Part shown: positions 15,262-23,964 of the stretch, piece by piece
Position numbering within the stretch: the stretch's first letter is position 1
Layout of the letters: each line of letters starts with the position of its first letter
Assembly: GCA_023390905.1 (NCBI GenBank)
Contig: JAEWBY010000042.1
Span: forward strand, 1 to 64,000
DNA length: 64,000 nucleotides
Origin: Pseudomonadota bacterium
Lineage (GTDB): Bacteria > Pseudomonadota > Gammaproteobacteria > Xanthomonadales > Xanthomonadaceae
Reading direction: 5' to 3'
Notes under the pieces: generated by a model
Told to the model about the DNA's origin: nothing
The model's input: only the letters and a program-made list of their open reading frames with translations
Database searches by the model: none
Position numbers and translations under genes: made by a program

Positions 15262-17955
15262 TCAGACACCCACCGGATTCGCCTTCTCCACATCGATCCT
15301 GTACTGCTTGATCGCGCGGGCGACATCCTTGCCGGTCATCTTGCCTTCCTTCGCCAGCGCGGCGATGGCGGCGTGGGCGATGTAGTAGCGATCGACCTCG
15401 AAGAAGCGGCGCAGGTTGGCGCGGGTGTCGCTGCGGCCGAAGCCGTCGGTGCCGAGCACGGTATAGCTCATCGGCACGAAGGCGCGGATCTGGTCAGCGA
15501 AGCCACGCACGTAATCGGTGGCCGCAATCGCCGGACCCTGACGGCCTTCCAGCAGCGAGGTGACGTACGCCTTGCGCGGTTCCCTGGCTTCCGGATTGAG
15601 GCGGTTCCAGCGTTCGGCGTCGAAACCATCGCGACGCAGTTCGTTGAAGCTCGGGCACGACCAGATGTCGGCGGTGACGCCGAAATCCTTGTCCAGCAGT
15701 TCGGCCGCCGCCATCGCTTCACGCAGGATGGTGCCGCTGCCGAGCAGCTGCACGCGCAGTTCGCCCTTCTTCGGCTTGCCCGCGTCCTTCAGCAGGTACA
15801 TGCCCTTGATGATGCCCTCGGCCGCGCCTTCCGGCATTTCCGGATGGGCGTAGTTCTCGTTCATCAGGGTGATGTAGTAGTACTCGTCGATCTGGTCCTG
15901 CATCATCGACTTCACGCCGTGTTGCAGGATCACCGCGACCTCGAAGCCGAAGGTCGGGTCATAGCTGCGGCAGTTCGGGATCGCGCCGGCGAGCAGATGG
16001 CTGTGGCCATCCTCGTGCTGCAGGCCTTCGCCGTTGAGCGTGGTGCGACCGGCGGTGCCGCCGAGCAGGAAGCCCCGCGTGCGCATGTCCGCGGCCTGCC
16101 ACGCCAGATCGCCCACGCGCTGGAAGCCGAACATCGAGTAGTAGATGTAGAACGGCAGCATCGCCACGTTGCTGACCGAATAGCTGGTGCCGGCCGCCAT
16201 CCACGACGCGATCGCGCCCGGTTCGCTGATGCCCTGCTGCAGCACCTGTCCGCTCTGGTCCTCGCGGTAGTACATCAGCTGATCGGCATCGACCGGCTTG
16301 TACTTCTGCCCGAACGGCGCGTAGATGCCGATCTGGCGGAACATGCCTTCCATGCCGAAGGTGCGCGCTTCGTCGGCCACGATCGGCACGATGCGCGGGC
16401 CGATCTGCTTGTCGCGCAGGGTGATGTTGAGCGCCTGCACGAATGCCATCGTGGTGGAGATCTCGCGATCGCCGGTGGCCTTGAGCAGACGGTCGTAGCT
16501 TTCCAGCTTCGGCGCTTCGAAGGTCTCGGTGGACTTGCGGCGACGCTGCGGCAGGTAACCACCTAGCGCGGCGCGGCGTTCCTTCAAGTACTGCACTTCC
16601 GGCGAATCCTCGCCCGGATGGTAGAACGGGATCTGCGAGGCTTCTTCCAGCTGCTTGTCGCTGATCGGAATGTTGAAGCGATCGCGGAAGGTGCGGATGG
16701 CTTCGTCGTCGAGCTTCTTGGTCTGGTGGGTCGGGTTGAGCGACTCGCCTGCCGAGCCCATGCCGTAACCCTTCACCGTCTTGGCGAGGATCACCGTCGG
16801 CATGCCCTGCGTGTTGACCGCCTCGTGGTACGCCGCGTAGACCTTGTGCGGATCATGGCCGCCGCGGTTGAGGCGCCAGATGTCGTCGTCGGAGAGACTG
16901 GCGACCATCGCCGCGGTCTCCGGATACTTGCCGAAGAAGTTCGCGCGCGTGTATGCGCCGCCGAACGCCTTGCAGTTCTGGTATTCGCCGTCGACGGTTT
17001 CCATCATCAGCTTCTTCAGCACGCCGTCGGTGTCGCGCGCCAGCAGCGGATCCCAGTAGCTGCCCCACAGCAGCTTGATGACGTTCCAGCCGCCGCCGCG
17101 GAACACGCCTTCCAGTTCCTGGATGATCTTGCCGTTGCCGCGCACCGGGCCATCGAGGCGCTGCAGGTTGCAGTTGACCACGAAGATCAGGTTGTCCAGG
17201 CCTTCGCGTCCGGCCAGCGCGATCGCGCCGAGGGTTTCCGGCTCGTCGGATTCGCCGTCGCCGATGAAGCACCAGACCTTGCGATCGGACTTGGCGATCA
17301 GGCCGCGGTTCTCCAGGTACTTCATGAACTGCGCCTGGTAGATCGCCGCCAGCGGGCCCAGGCCCATCGAGACGGTCGGCGTCTGCCAGAAATCCGGCAT
17401 CAGCCACGGATGCGGATACGAGGAAATGCCCTGGCCGTCGACTTCCATGCGGAAGTTGTCGAGCTGCGCTTCGTTGATGCGGCCTTCGAGGAACGCGCGC
17501 GCATAGATGCCCGGCGCGCTGTGGCCCTGGATGAACAGCAGATCACCCGGATGCTGATCGCTCGGCGCGCGCCAGAAATGATTGAAGCCCACGTCGTAGA
17601 GCGTCGCGCCGGAGGCGAAGCTGGCGATGTGGCCGCCGAGATCGCCGGGCTTGCGGTTGGCGCGCACGACGGTGGCCATCGCGTTCCAGCGGATGATCGA
17701 ACGGATGCGCCATTCCATCGCCGCGTCGCCGGGCGACTTGGCTTCGTTGGGCGCGGCGATCGTGTTGACGTACTCGGTGGTCGGCGAGAACGGCAGGTAT
17801 GCGCCGGCGCGACGCGTGACCTCGACCATGCCTTCCAGCAGCTGATGTGCACGCAGGGCGCCCTGGTTCGCAATCACCGCCTGCATCGAATCGATCCACT
17901 CGCGGGTTTCCACCGGATCCGGATCGCTCTGCAACATCTCGTTCAACCAGTTCAT
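15262..17955 (-). CDS. aceE: pyruvate dehydrogenase E1 component, homodimeric type
   Basis: 897 residues, close to the roughly 890 usual for AceE. It catalyses thiamine-diphosphate-dependent decarboxylation of pyruvate and reductive acetylation of the E2 lipoyl domain. The ThDP motif is present (GDGESDEPETLGAIALAGRE ... VVNCN). Other family hallmarks are HIASFASGATLYDVGFNHFW near the N-terminus and the C-terminal VPMSYTVLGTDGFGRSDTR. The start at 17955 has GGGAG five bases upstream and gives the normal MNWLNEML opening; the in-frame ATG at 17967 is less likely. E2 and E3 genes are not adjacent, so the complex is encoded at more than one locus. A strong terminator follows. Confidence 0.97.
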   Translation of the reverse strand: MNWLNEMLQSDPDPVETREWIDSMQAVIANQGALRAHQLLEGMVEVTRRAGAYLPFSPTTEYVNTIAAPNEAKSPGDAAMEWRIRSIIRWNAMATVVRANRKPGDLGGHIASFASGATLYDVGFNHFWRAPSDQHPGDLLFIQGHSAPGIYARAFLEGRINEAQLDNFRMEVDGQGISSYPHPWLMPDFWQTPTVSMGLGPLAAIYQAQFMKYLENRGLIAKSDRKVWCFIGDGESDEPETLGAIALAGREGLDNLIFVVNCNLQRLDGPVRGNGKIIQELEGVFRGGGWNVIKLLWGSYWDPLLARDTDGVLKKLMMETVDGEYQNCKAFGGAYTRANFFGKYPETAAMVASLSDDDIWRLNRGGHDPHKVYAAYHEAVNTQGMPTVILAKTVKGYGMGSAGESLNPTHQTKKLDDEAIRTFRDRFNIPISDKQLEEASQIPFYHPGEDSPEVQYLKERRAALGGYLPQRRRKSTETFEAPKLESYDRLLKATGDREISTTMAFVQALNITLRDKQIGPRIVPIVADEARTFGMEGMFRQIGIYAPFGQKYKPVDADQLMYYREDQSGQVLQQGISEPGAIASWMAAGTSYSVSNVAMLPFYIYYSMFGFQRVGDLAWQAADMRTRGFLLGGTAGRTTLNGEGLQHEDGHSHLLAGAIPNCRSYDPTFGFEVAVILQHGVKSMMQDQIDEYYYITLMNENYAHPEMPEGAAEGIIKGMYLLKDAGKPKKGELRVQLLGSGTILREAMAAAELLDKDFGVTADIWSCPSFNELRRDGFDAERWNRLNPEAREPRKAYVTSLLEGRQGPAIAATDYVRGFADQIRAFVPMSYTVLGTDGFGRSDTRANLRRFFEVDRYYIAHAAIAALAKEGKMTGKDVARAIKQYRIDVEKANPVGV

Positions 17956-18184
17956 CAGCACTCCCATCCGCCGCGCACGACGCGCGACCGTTGTCGTTTA
18001 ACAGGACTTCGAAGTGTAGCGCACCGCTCCCCTGTTCATCTGGCTACTACACCGTATGGACGACGTTTTCCGGCTTGTCCCGGGCCATCGGCAGGTGACC
18101 AAAATGAGACCTCTGCCGGCAGGCGACCCGCGCCGTGCCGACGTATCATCGCCACGGGGGACAGCTCGGGATTCCGGAGGCCGC

Positions 18185-20146
18185 ATGACGGGAAGTCGGC
18201 AGGATCGGCCAGTGTCGGCGCATGCCTCCACGGCGCCGTGGCGGCGCAGCCTGCGCACGCGGATCGCGCTGTGGTCGGGGCTGATCAACGTGGTGCTGCT
18301 GGTCCTGCTGGTGGTGGCGATGTCCTGGTTCGCGCGCCGGCAGATTCTCGACGATGCGCGGCGCAACACGCATGCCAGCGCGCAGGAAGCGGCCGAGCGC
18401 CTGGACAATGCGATGCAGGATGTCGTGGTGACCGCGCACGGACTGGCCGATCTGGTCGCCAATTCCGAACTCGATCCCGACGAGCTGACCGTCACCCTGC
18501 GCGCGATGGCGCGCGCCACGCCCGGCTGCGCGGGCGGACTGCTCATCCTGGAATCGCGCTCGCCGGAGGAGCCTTCGTTCGCGCGCTATGTCGCCAGCAA
18601 TGGGCGCGACCGCGACTTCGTCCGCGATGGCTACGATTACCGCGCGCAGCGCTGGTTCCAGCGCACGATCGCCGCGCCGGCCGGCTGGTGGTCCGAGCCC
18701 TATCTCAACCAGACCGCCGGCCAGGTCTGGATGGTCACTTACAACCTGCCGCTGCGGCCGCGCGGACGCGGCGTGCTGACGCGCGGGATGATCAGCCTGG
18801 ATCTTCCGCTGGCGAGCCTGACCGATCCGCTGGAAACGCTCGCGCACCTGCCCGGATGGCGGGTCTCGCTGATCGCGCCGGCCGGATCGCTGGCGATGAA
18901 TCCGGATGTCTCGGTGGAGAAGAATCTCTCGCTGGATCAGTTCATCCGCCGCGCCGGCCGCAGCGATCTGCTGCCCGCGGCCGAAGCGGTACGCCTGCGC
19001 CGGCCGATGCAGTTGCTGCACACCGACGCATTGACCGGCGAGCGCCGCTACACGGTGGTCGAACGCGTCGGCGACAGCGGCTGGATGCTGCTGGTCGCGC
19101 AATCCTATGCGCTGATCACCGCGCGGCTGGATCGCGCGCTGTGGCTGCTGCTGGCCGGCGGCACGCTGCTGGCGCTGATCTGCATGCTGTTCGTGCGGCG
19201 GCTGTCGCTGCGCATCAGCGAGCCGGTGGAACGGCTCACCGCCTCGGCCGCCTATCTGGCCGAGGGCCATTACGATCAACCCGTGCCCTACGTGCACCAC
19301 GCTGACGAAGTAGGCCAGATGGCGCGCACGCTGGAACATGCCCGCACCTCCATCCAGCGGCAGTTGCGCGAGATCGAGGAGATGGGCGCGGCGCGGCAGA
19401 AGCTGGAAAGCGAACTGGCGATCGCGCGCGACATCCAGCAGGCGATGCTGCCGCCGGGCCGCGTGATCGACCAGGATGATCGGCATCTGGAAGTATTCGC
19501 GCTGCTGGAACCGGCCAAGTCGGTGGGCGGCGATTTCTACAGCTTTTTCGACAGCGGTGACGGGCGACTGTGGTTCGCGATTGGTGACGTGTCGGACAAG
19601 GGCGTGCCGGCGGCGCTGTTCATGGCGCGCACGGTGACGGTGCTGGAAATCGCCGCGCGCAGCGGCACCTCGCCCTCGCAGGTGCTGGCCGAGGCTTCGT
19701 CGCGGCTGGTCGAACGCAACGACACCTGCATGTTCGCCACCGTGCTGTTCGGCCAGGTCGATCTGCGCAGCGGCGACATCGTGCTCGCCAGCGCCGGCCA
19801 TGATCCGCCACTGCTGCAACAGGCCGATGGCCAGTGCGAAACGGTGCCCGTGTCGTCCGGGCCGCCGCTGGGCTTCGAGGTCAGCGAAGGATTCGCGCAA
19901 TGGCACGGGCGCCTGACCCCCGGCTGCACGCTGCTGGCCTATACCGACGGCATCACCGAGGCATTCGACACGCAGCAGGAAGCCTTCGGCCTGTCCCGCC
20001 TGTGCGCCGGCCTGCAGGCGGGCGCCAGCGCACAGGCCCAGTGCGAACACCTGATTGCCCGGGTGCACGCATTCGCGCATCCTGCCGCACAATCGGATGA
20101 CATCACGGTACTGGCGATGCGGCTGCGCCAGGATCGCGTCCAATGA
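18185..20146 (+). CDS. membrane-bound SpoIIE/RsbU-type PP2C phosphatase with extracytoplasmic sensor and HAMP
   Basis: 653 residues from the ATG at 18185, after GGAGGCCGC. TM1 (about 28-50) and TM2 (about 318-340) flank a periplasmic sensor of about 265 residues with a Cache-like look (RAQRWFQRTIAAPAGWWSEP, MVTYNLPL). A HAMP domain (SEPVERLTASAAYLAEGHYD) and a coiled linker (ELAIARDIQQAMLPPG) lead to a PP2C/SpoIIE domain with metal-binding VGGDFYSFF, GDVSDKGVPAALFM, ASAGHDPPLL and DDITVL. It would dephosphorylate a STAS antagonist; two are encoded downstream, after an HATPase kinase. The operon is a complete partner switch driven by an external signal. Confidence 0.93.
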   Translation: MTGSRQDRPVSAHASTAPWRRSLRTRIALWSGLINVVLLVLLVVAMSWFARRQILDDARRNTHASAQEAAERLDNAMQDVVVTAHGLADLVANSELDPDELTVTLRAMARATPGCAGGLLILESRSPEEPSFARYVASNGRDRDFVRDGYDYRAQRWFQRTIAAPAGWWSEPYLNQTAGQVWMVTYNLPLRPRGRGVLTRGMISLDLPLASLTDPLETLAHLPGWRVSLIAPAGSLAMNPDVSVEKNLSLDQFIRRAGRSDLLPAAEAVRLRRPMQLLHTDALTGERRYTVVERVGDSGWMLLVAQSYALITARLDRALWLLLAGGTLLALICMLFVRRLSLRISEPVERLTASAAYLAEGHYDQPVPYVHHADEVGQMARTLEHARTSIQRQLREIEEMGAARQKLESELAIARDIQQAMLPPGRVIDQDDRHLEVFALLEPAKSVGGDFYSFFDSGDGRLWFAIGDVSDKGVPAALFMARTVTVLEIAARSGTSPSQVLAEASSRLVERNDTCMFATVLFGQVDLRSGDIVLASAGHDPPLLQQADGQCETVPVSSGPPLGFEVSEGFAQWHGRLTPGCTLLAYTDGITEAFDTQQEAFGLSRLCAGLQAGASAQAQCEHLIARVHAFAHPAAQSDDITVLAMRLRQDRVQ

Positions 20147-20156
20147 GGGAGCACGC

Positions 20157-20591
20157 ATGCTGATACGCCTGATCGTTCCCGGTGAATACGCCCGGGTGGA
20201 AGACCTCAACGCCTCGCTCGAAGCGGTGCTGACCCGGCATGGCATCGATCGCGAACTGCGCAACGACGTACGCCTGATCGTCGAGGAACTGGCCAGCAAC
20301 GCGATCGATTACGGTGGCGAGCCGGTGGCCGTCGCGCAGCACGAACTGTCGGTCGACATCAGCCTGGAAGGCGAGCTGCTGCATCTGGAATTCCGCGATA
20401 CCGGCGCGCCGTTCGATCCGCTCAGCGCGCCCGAACCGGATCTGGACGCCGACATCCGGGAGCGGGCGATCGGCGGGCTCGGGCTCTACCTCATCCGCCA
20501 GCTCGCCCATCGCATCACCTACCAGCGCACCGCCATCCACAACGTATTGCGGGTCAGCCTGCGCACGTCGCACAAGGAGCCAGTTGCATGA
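20157..20591 (+). CDS. RsbW-like anti-sigma factor / serine kinase (HATPase)
   Basis: 144 residues, a single GHKL ATPase domain. The N box is EELASNAIDYG (about residues 43-53), G1 is FRDTGAPFDP, and G2 is GGLGLYLIRQL. The family phosphorylates STAS-domain antagonists and sequesters a sigma factor or other target. The ATG lies 10 bases after the phosphatase stop and follows AGGGAGCACGC. The stop overlaps the start of the first STAS gene (ATGA), so kinase and antagonist are translationally coupled. No sigma factor gene is in the cassette; the target is unknown. Confidence 0.93.
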   Translation: MLIRLIVPGEYARVEDLNASLEAVLTRHGIDRELRNDVRLIVEELASNAIDYGGEPVAVAQHELSVDISLEGELLHLEFRDTGAPFDPLSAPEPDLDADIRERAIGGLGLYLIRQLAHRITYQRTAIHNVLRVSLRTSHKEPVA

Positions 20592-20971
20592 GCCTGAACA
20601 TCGACATCCTGCCCGCCGGCCAGGGCAGCCAGCGCGTCAGCGTGGGCGGCCGGCTCGATACGCACACCTACGAAGACCTGGACGAAGCGCTCGCCCCGCT
20701 GCTCACGCGGCATCTGCATTCGCTGGTGCTGGATCTCTCGACGCTGGAATACATCAGCAGCGCGGGCATCCGTTCGATCTTCAAGGCGCGCAAGGCACTG
20801 GCCGGACACGGCGGCAAGGTGCTGATCGTCAATCCGCAACCGCAGATCCAGAAGGTCTTCGACGTGGTCAAGGCGGTGCCGCTGAACGACATCTTCGGTT
20901 CCACCGCCGAGGCCGACGCCTATCTCGACGCCATGCAGCGCAAGGTGCTCGAAGGCGACGAGAACGAGTGA
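20588..20971 (+). CDS. STAS-domain anti-sigma factor antagonist (first copy)
   Basis: 127 residues, one STAS domain. The phosphorylation loop is intact: LVLDLSTLEYISSAGIRSIF, with the SSAG serines. The C-terminal part is the usual amphipathic helix region. The gene overlaps the HATPase stop by four bases. It would bind the kinase when unphosphorylated and release the kinase target. A 125-aa paralogue follows 40 bp later. Confidence 0.93.
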   Translation: MSLNIDILPAGQGSQRVSVGGRLDTHTYEDLDEALAPLLTRHLHSLVLDLSTLEYISSAGIRSIFKARKALAGHGGKVLIVNPQPQIQKVFDVVKAVPLNDIFGSTAEADAYLDAMQRKVLEGDENE

Positions 20972-21011
20972 GGCGCCCGATGCCCGGGACGATGATGCGG
21001 AGCCAGCCGGC

Positions 21012-21389
21012 GTGAGCCTCGAGATCGAAATCTATCCGCCGGTCAACGGCAATCAGTACGTGCTGCTGGGCGGCCGGCTGGACTCATCCAGCCATGAACA
21101 CCTGGACGCGCGACTGGAACCCCTGCTCGCGCAGCGGCCGCAGGCACTGGTGCTCGATCTGGCGCACCTGGACTACATCAGCAGCGCCGGCGTGCGCAGC
21201 ATCCTGCGCGCGCGCAAGACACTGGCTCCCCATGACGGCCGCGTGCTGATCGTCCATCCGCAGGAGCAGATCCGCAAAGTGCTGGAGATCGTGCAGGCCG
21301 TGCCGATCGAAACGATCTTCGCCAGCAGCGCTGAAGCCGATGCGTACCTGGATGCATTGCAGCGGCGCATCCTCGGCGAGAATGACTGA
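21012..21389 (+). CDS. STAS-domain anti-sigma factor antagonist (second copy)
   Basis: 125 residues, clearly a tandem duplicate of the previous gene: both have a DTxx/DSSS-H-E-DLD segment, LxLDLxxLxYISSAGxRSI, RVLIVxPQxQI and a C-terminal SAEADAYLDAxQR. The phosphoacceptor loop YISSAGVRSI is intact, so both should be switchable. The start is a GTG at 21012; the ATG just upstream is in another frame and ends across it. Two antagonists with one kinase suggest dose control or different partners. Confidence 0.92.
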   Translation: MSLEIEIYPPVNGNQYVLLGGRLDSSSHEHLDARLEPLLAQRPQALVLDLAHLDYISSAGVRSILRARKTLAPHDGRVLIVHPQEQIRKVLEIVQAVPIETIFASSAEADAYLDALQRRILGEND

Positions 21390-21455
21390 CGCCGGCGCCC
21401 GGAAGCGCCTCGGGCCCGACCGCGTTGCACGTGATCGGACCTGATCGCTGCCTGA

Positions 21456-23753
21456 TCAGCCCAAGCTGGACTTCTCCGCCTCGCGCTGCGCGCGGATCTG
21501 TGCATCCACCGCGGCGATCGCGGTCATGTTGACCACGCGACGCGGCGTCGCGCTGGTGGTCAGGATGTGCACCGGCTTGGAAATGCCCATCAGGATCGGA
21601 CCGATCGCCACGCCATCGGTCACCACGCGCACCATGTTGTAGGTGATGTTGGCCGCGTCCAGGTTCGGCAGCACGAACAGGTTCGCGCGGCCGGTCAACG
21701 TGCTGCCGGGCATGATGCGGTTGCGCAGCGCCTCGTCCCATGCCGTGTCGCCCTGCATTTCGCCATCGACGTTGAGCTTGGGCATGCGCTTGAGCAGCAG
21801 TTCGCGCACCTGGCGCATCTTCAGCGACGCCTTGGTTTCGTGGCTGCCGAAATTCGAATGCGACAGCAATGCCACGCGCGGCTCGATGCCGAACAGCTTG
21901 AGCCGATACGCCGCCTGCAGCGTGGCCTCGGCGATCTGCTCGGCGGTCGGATCTTCCTGCACGTGGGTGTCGAGGAAGAAGTACGCGCCCTGGTTGTTGA
22001 TGACGCCGGTCATCGCCGAAGTGGACTGCACGCCCGGATCCAGCGGGATCACGCTGCGCACGTAGCCGAGCTTCTTGTGGAAGCGGCCGACGATGCCGCT
22101 CACCATCGCATCGGCTTCGCCGCGCGCGACCATCACCGCGGCGATCAGCGTCGGACGCGAGCGCATCAGGTTCTTGGCCGCCGCCGGAGTGACGCCGCGA
22201 CGCGCGGTCAGCGCGTGGTAGTGCTGCCAGTATTCGTTGAAGCGCGGATCGTCATCCTGGTTGGTCAGTTCGAAATCCACGCCGGCGCGCATCCGCAATC
22301 CCAATCGCTGGATGCGTGCCTCGATGACCTCCGGGCGCCCGATCAGGATCGGGAACGCCAGTTGCTCGTCGATCACCGTCTGCACCGCGCGCAGCACGGT
22401 CTCCTCTTCACCTTCGGCATAGACCACGCGCTTGCGATCGGCCTTGGCGCGATCGTAGACCGGTTTCATCATCAGGCTGGTGCGATAGACGAACTGGCCG
22501 AGTTTCTCGCGGTAGGCCTGCAGATCCGGCATCGGCCGCAGCGCCACGCCCGATTCCATCGCCGCCTTGGCCACCGCTGGCGCGAGTTCGACCAGCAGGC
22601 GGGGATCGAAGGGGCGCGGGATCAGGTAGTCCGCGCCGAAGCACGGCACTTCGTCGCCATAGGCGGTCCCCAGATCGGAGGCTTCGCGCCGGGCGAGACT
22701 GGCGATCGCATGCACGCAGGCGAGCTTCATCGCCTCGTTGATGCCGGTCGCGCCCACGTCCAGCGCGCCACGGAAGATGTACGGGAAGCACAGCGCGTTG
22801 TTGACCTGGTTCGGATAGTCCGAGCGACCGGTGGCGATGATGCAGTCCGGGCGCACGCGGCGCGCCTCCTCGGGCAGGATTTCCGGATTGGGATTGGCGA
22901 GCGCGAGGATGATCGGACGATCGGCCATCGTCGCCACCATCTCCGGCTTCAGCACGCCGGCCGCCGACAGGCCCAGGAAGATGTCCGCCCCTTCCACGAT
23001 CTCGGCCAGGCTGCGCTTGTCGGTGTCGCGCGCGTAACGGGCCTTGTCCGGATCCATGTTCGGCCGGCCGGTATGGAGCACGCCGTCGCGATCGACGGCC
23101 AGGATGTTCTCCGGCTTCAGGCCCAGCGCCACCAGCATGTCCAGGCAGGCGATGCCGGCCGCGCCGGCGCCGCTGGTGGCGAGCTTGACCTCGCCGATCT
23201 TCTTGCCGACCACTTCCAGTGCGTTGACCACCGCCGCGCCGACGATGATCGCCGTGCCGTGCTGATCATCGTGGAAGACCGGGATGTTCATCCGCTCGCG
23301 CAGCTTGCGCTCGACGATGAAGCACTCCGGCGCCTTGATGTCTTCCAGATTGATGCCGCCGAAGGTCGGCTCCAGGCTGGCGATGATGTCCACGAGCTTG
23401 TCCGGATCGGTCTCGTTGATCTCGATGTCGAACACGTCCACGCCGGCGAACTTCTGGAACAGCACGCCCTTGCCTTCCATGACCGGCTTGCCGGCCAGCG
23501 CACCGATGTTGCCCAGGCCCAGCACCGCGGTGCCGTTGGTCACCACCGCCACCAGATTGCCGCGCGCGGTCATTTCGCTGGCGGCTGTCGGATCCTCGAC
23601 GATGGCCTCGCAGGCGTAGGCCACGCCCGGCGAATACGCAAGCGCCAGATCGCGCTGGGTCAGCATCGGCTTGGTCGGCGTGACCTTGATTTTGCCCGGC
23701 GGGGCGATGCGGTGGTATTCGAGCGCGGCCTGCTTGAAATCGTCTGCGGACAT
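21456..23753 (-). CDS. maeB: NADP-dependent malic enzyme with C-terminal phosphotransacetylase-like domain
   Basis: 765 residues, the long MaeB type. Residues about 1-430 are the malic enzyme (LAYSPGVAYACEAI, FHDDQHGTAIIVGAAVVNAL, SGAGAAGIACLDMLVALG for the cofactor). Residues about 430-765 resemble phosphate acetyltransferase (VVYAEGEEETVLRAVQTVID, then YFFLDTHVQEDPTAEQIAEA), a regulatory domain in this family. It oxidatively decarboxylates malate to pyruvate. The start at 23753 (MSADDFKQAAL) matches family N-termini; longer openings are unlikely. It stands alone, diverging from the D-amino-acid operon. Confidence 0.96.
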   Translation of the reverse strand: MSADDFKQAALEYHRIAPPGKIKVTPTKPMLTQRDLALAYSPGVAYACEAIVEDPTAASEMTARGNLVAVVTNGTAVLGLGNIGALAGKPVMEGKGVLFQKFAGVDVFDIEINETDPDKLVDIIASLEPTFGGINLEDIKAPECFIVERKLRERMNIPVFHDDQHGTAIIVGAAVVNALEVVGKKIGEVKLATSGAGAAGIACLDMLVALGLKPENILAVDRDGVLHTGRPNMDPDKARYARDTDKRSLAEIVEGADIFLGLSAAGVLKPEMVATMADRPIILALANPNPEILPEEARRVRPDCIIATGRSDYPNQVNNALCFPYIFRGALDVGATGINEAMKLACVHAIASLARREASDLGTAYGDEVPCFGADYLIPRPFDPRLLVELAPAVAKAAMESGVALRPMPDLQAYREKLGQFVYRTSLMMKPVYDRAKADRKRVVYAEGEEETVLRAVQTVIDEQLAFPILIGRPEVIEARIQRLGLRMRAGVDFELTNQDDDPRFNEYWQHYHALTARRGVTPAAAKNLMRSRPTLIAAVMVARGEADAMVSGIVGRFHKKLGYVRSVIPLDPGVQSTSAMTGVINNQGAYFFLDTHVQEDPTAEQIAEATLQAAYRLKLFGIEPRVALLSHSNFGSHETKASLKMRQVRELLLKRMPKLNVDGEMQGDTAWDEALRNRIMPGSTLTGRANLFVLPNLDAANITYNMVRVVTDGVAIGPILMGISKPVHILTTSATPRRVVNMTAIAAVDAQIRAQREAEKSSLG

Positions 23754-23885
23754 GAAAAGGGCACGGAAGGATGAACCCGTGATTCTAGCGGCTCGGTCAC
23801 CACAAGGCCCGCCGCAGGCCAGCACGGCGATGCCGATGCATGTTCAACCCGTGGATCGGGGCGCACGCGCCGGCCTGCCTCGTAA

Positions 23886-23898
23886 GAAAATAATTTTC
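23886..23898. promoter_or_regulatory. AT-rich palindrome before the D-amino-acid operon, candidate RpiR operator
   Basis: GAAAATAATTTTC is a perfect 13-bp palindrome around a central A, within an unusually AT-rich island 67 bp upstream of the first gene. The third gene of the operon encodes an RpiR-type regulator, so autoregulation at this site is plausible. No experimental consensus for this regulator is known to me. Confidence 0.5.
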
Positions 23899-23964
23899 AT
23901 CGCGCTGCAAACGTGGTACACAAGCGGTCGCCGCGCGGGATGGCGGGGAATCGGCGGGGATTCG

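Noticed and set aside
16618..19305. 895-codon open frame on the plus strand, antisense to aceE
   Set aside because: It mirrors the aceE reading frame; the product is Arg/Ala/Gln/His-rich with no domain, an effect of high GC.
18146..20299. 717-codon minus-strand frame over the SpoIIE phosphatase
   Set aside because: Complement of a well-defined gene with clear motifs; product composition is non-biological.
21567..23774. 735-codon plus-strand frame over maeB
   Set aside because: Antisense shadow of maeB, rich in His/Arg/Gln, no motif and no ribosome site.
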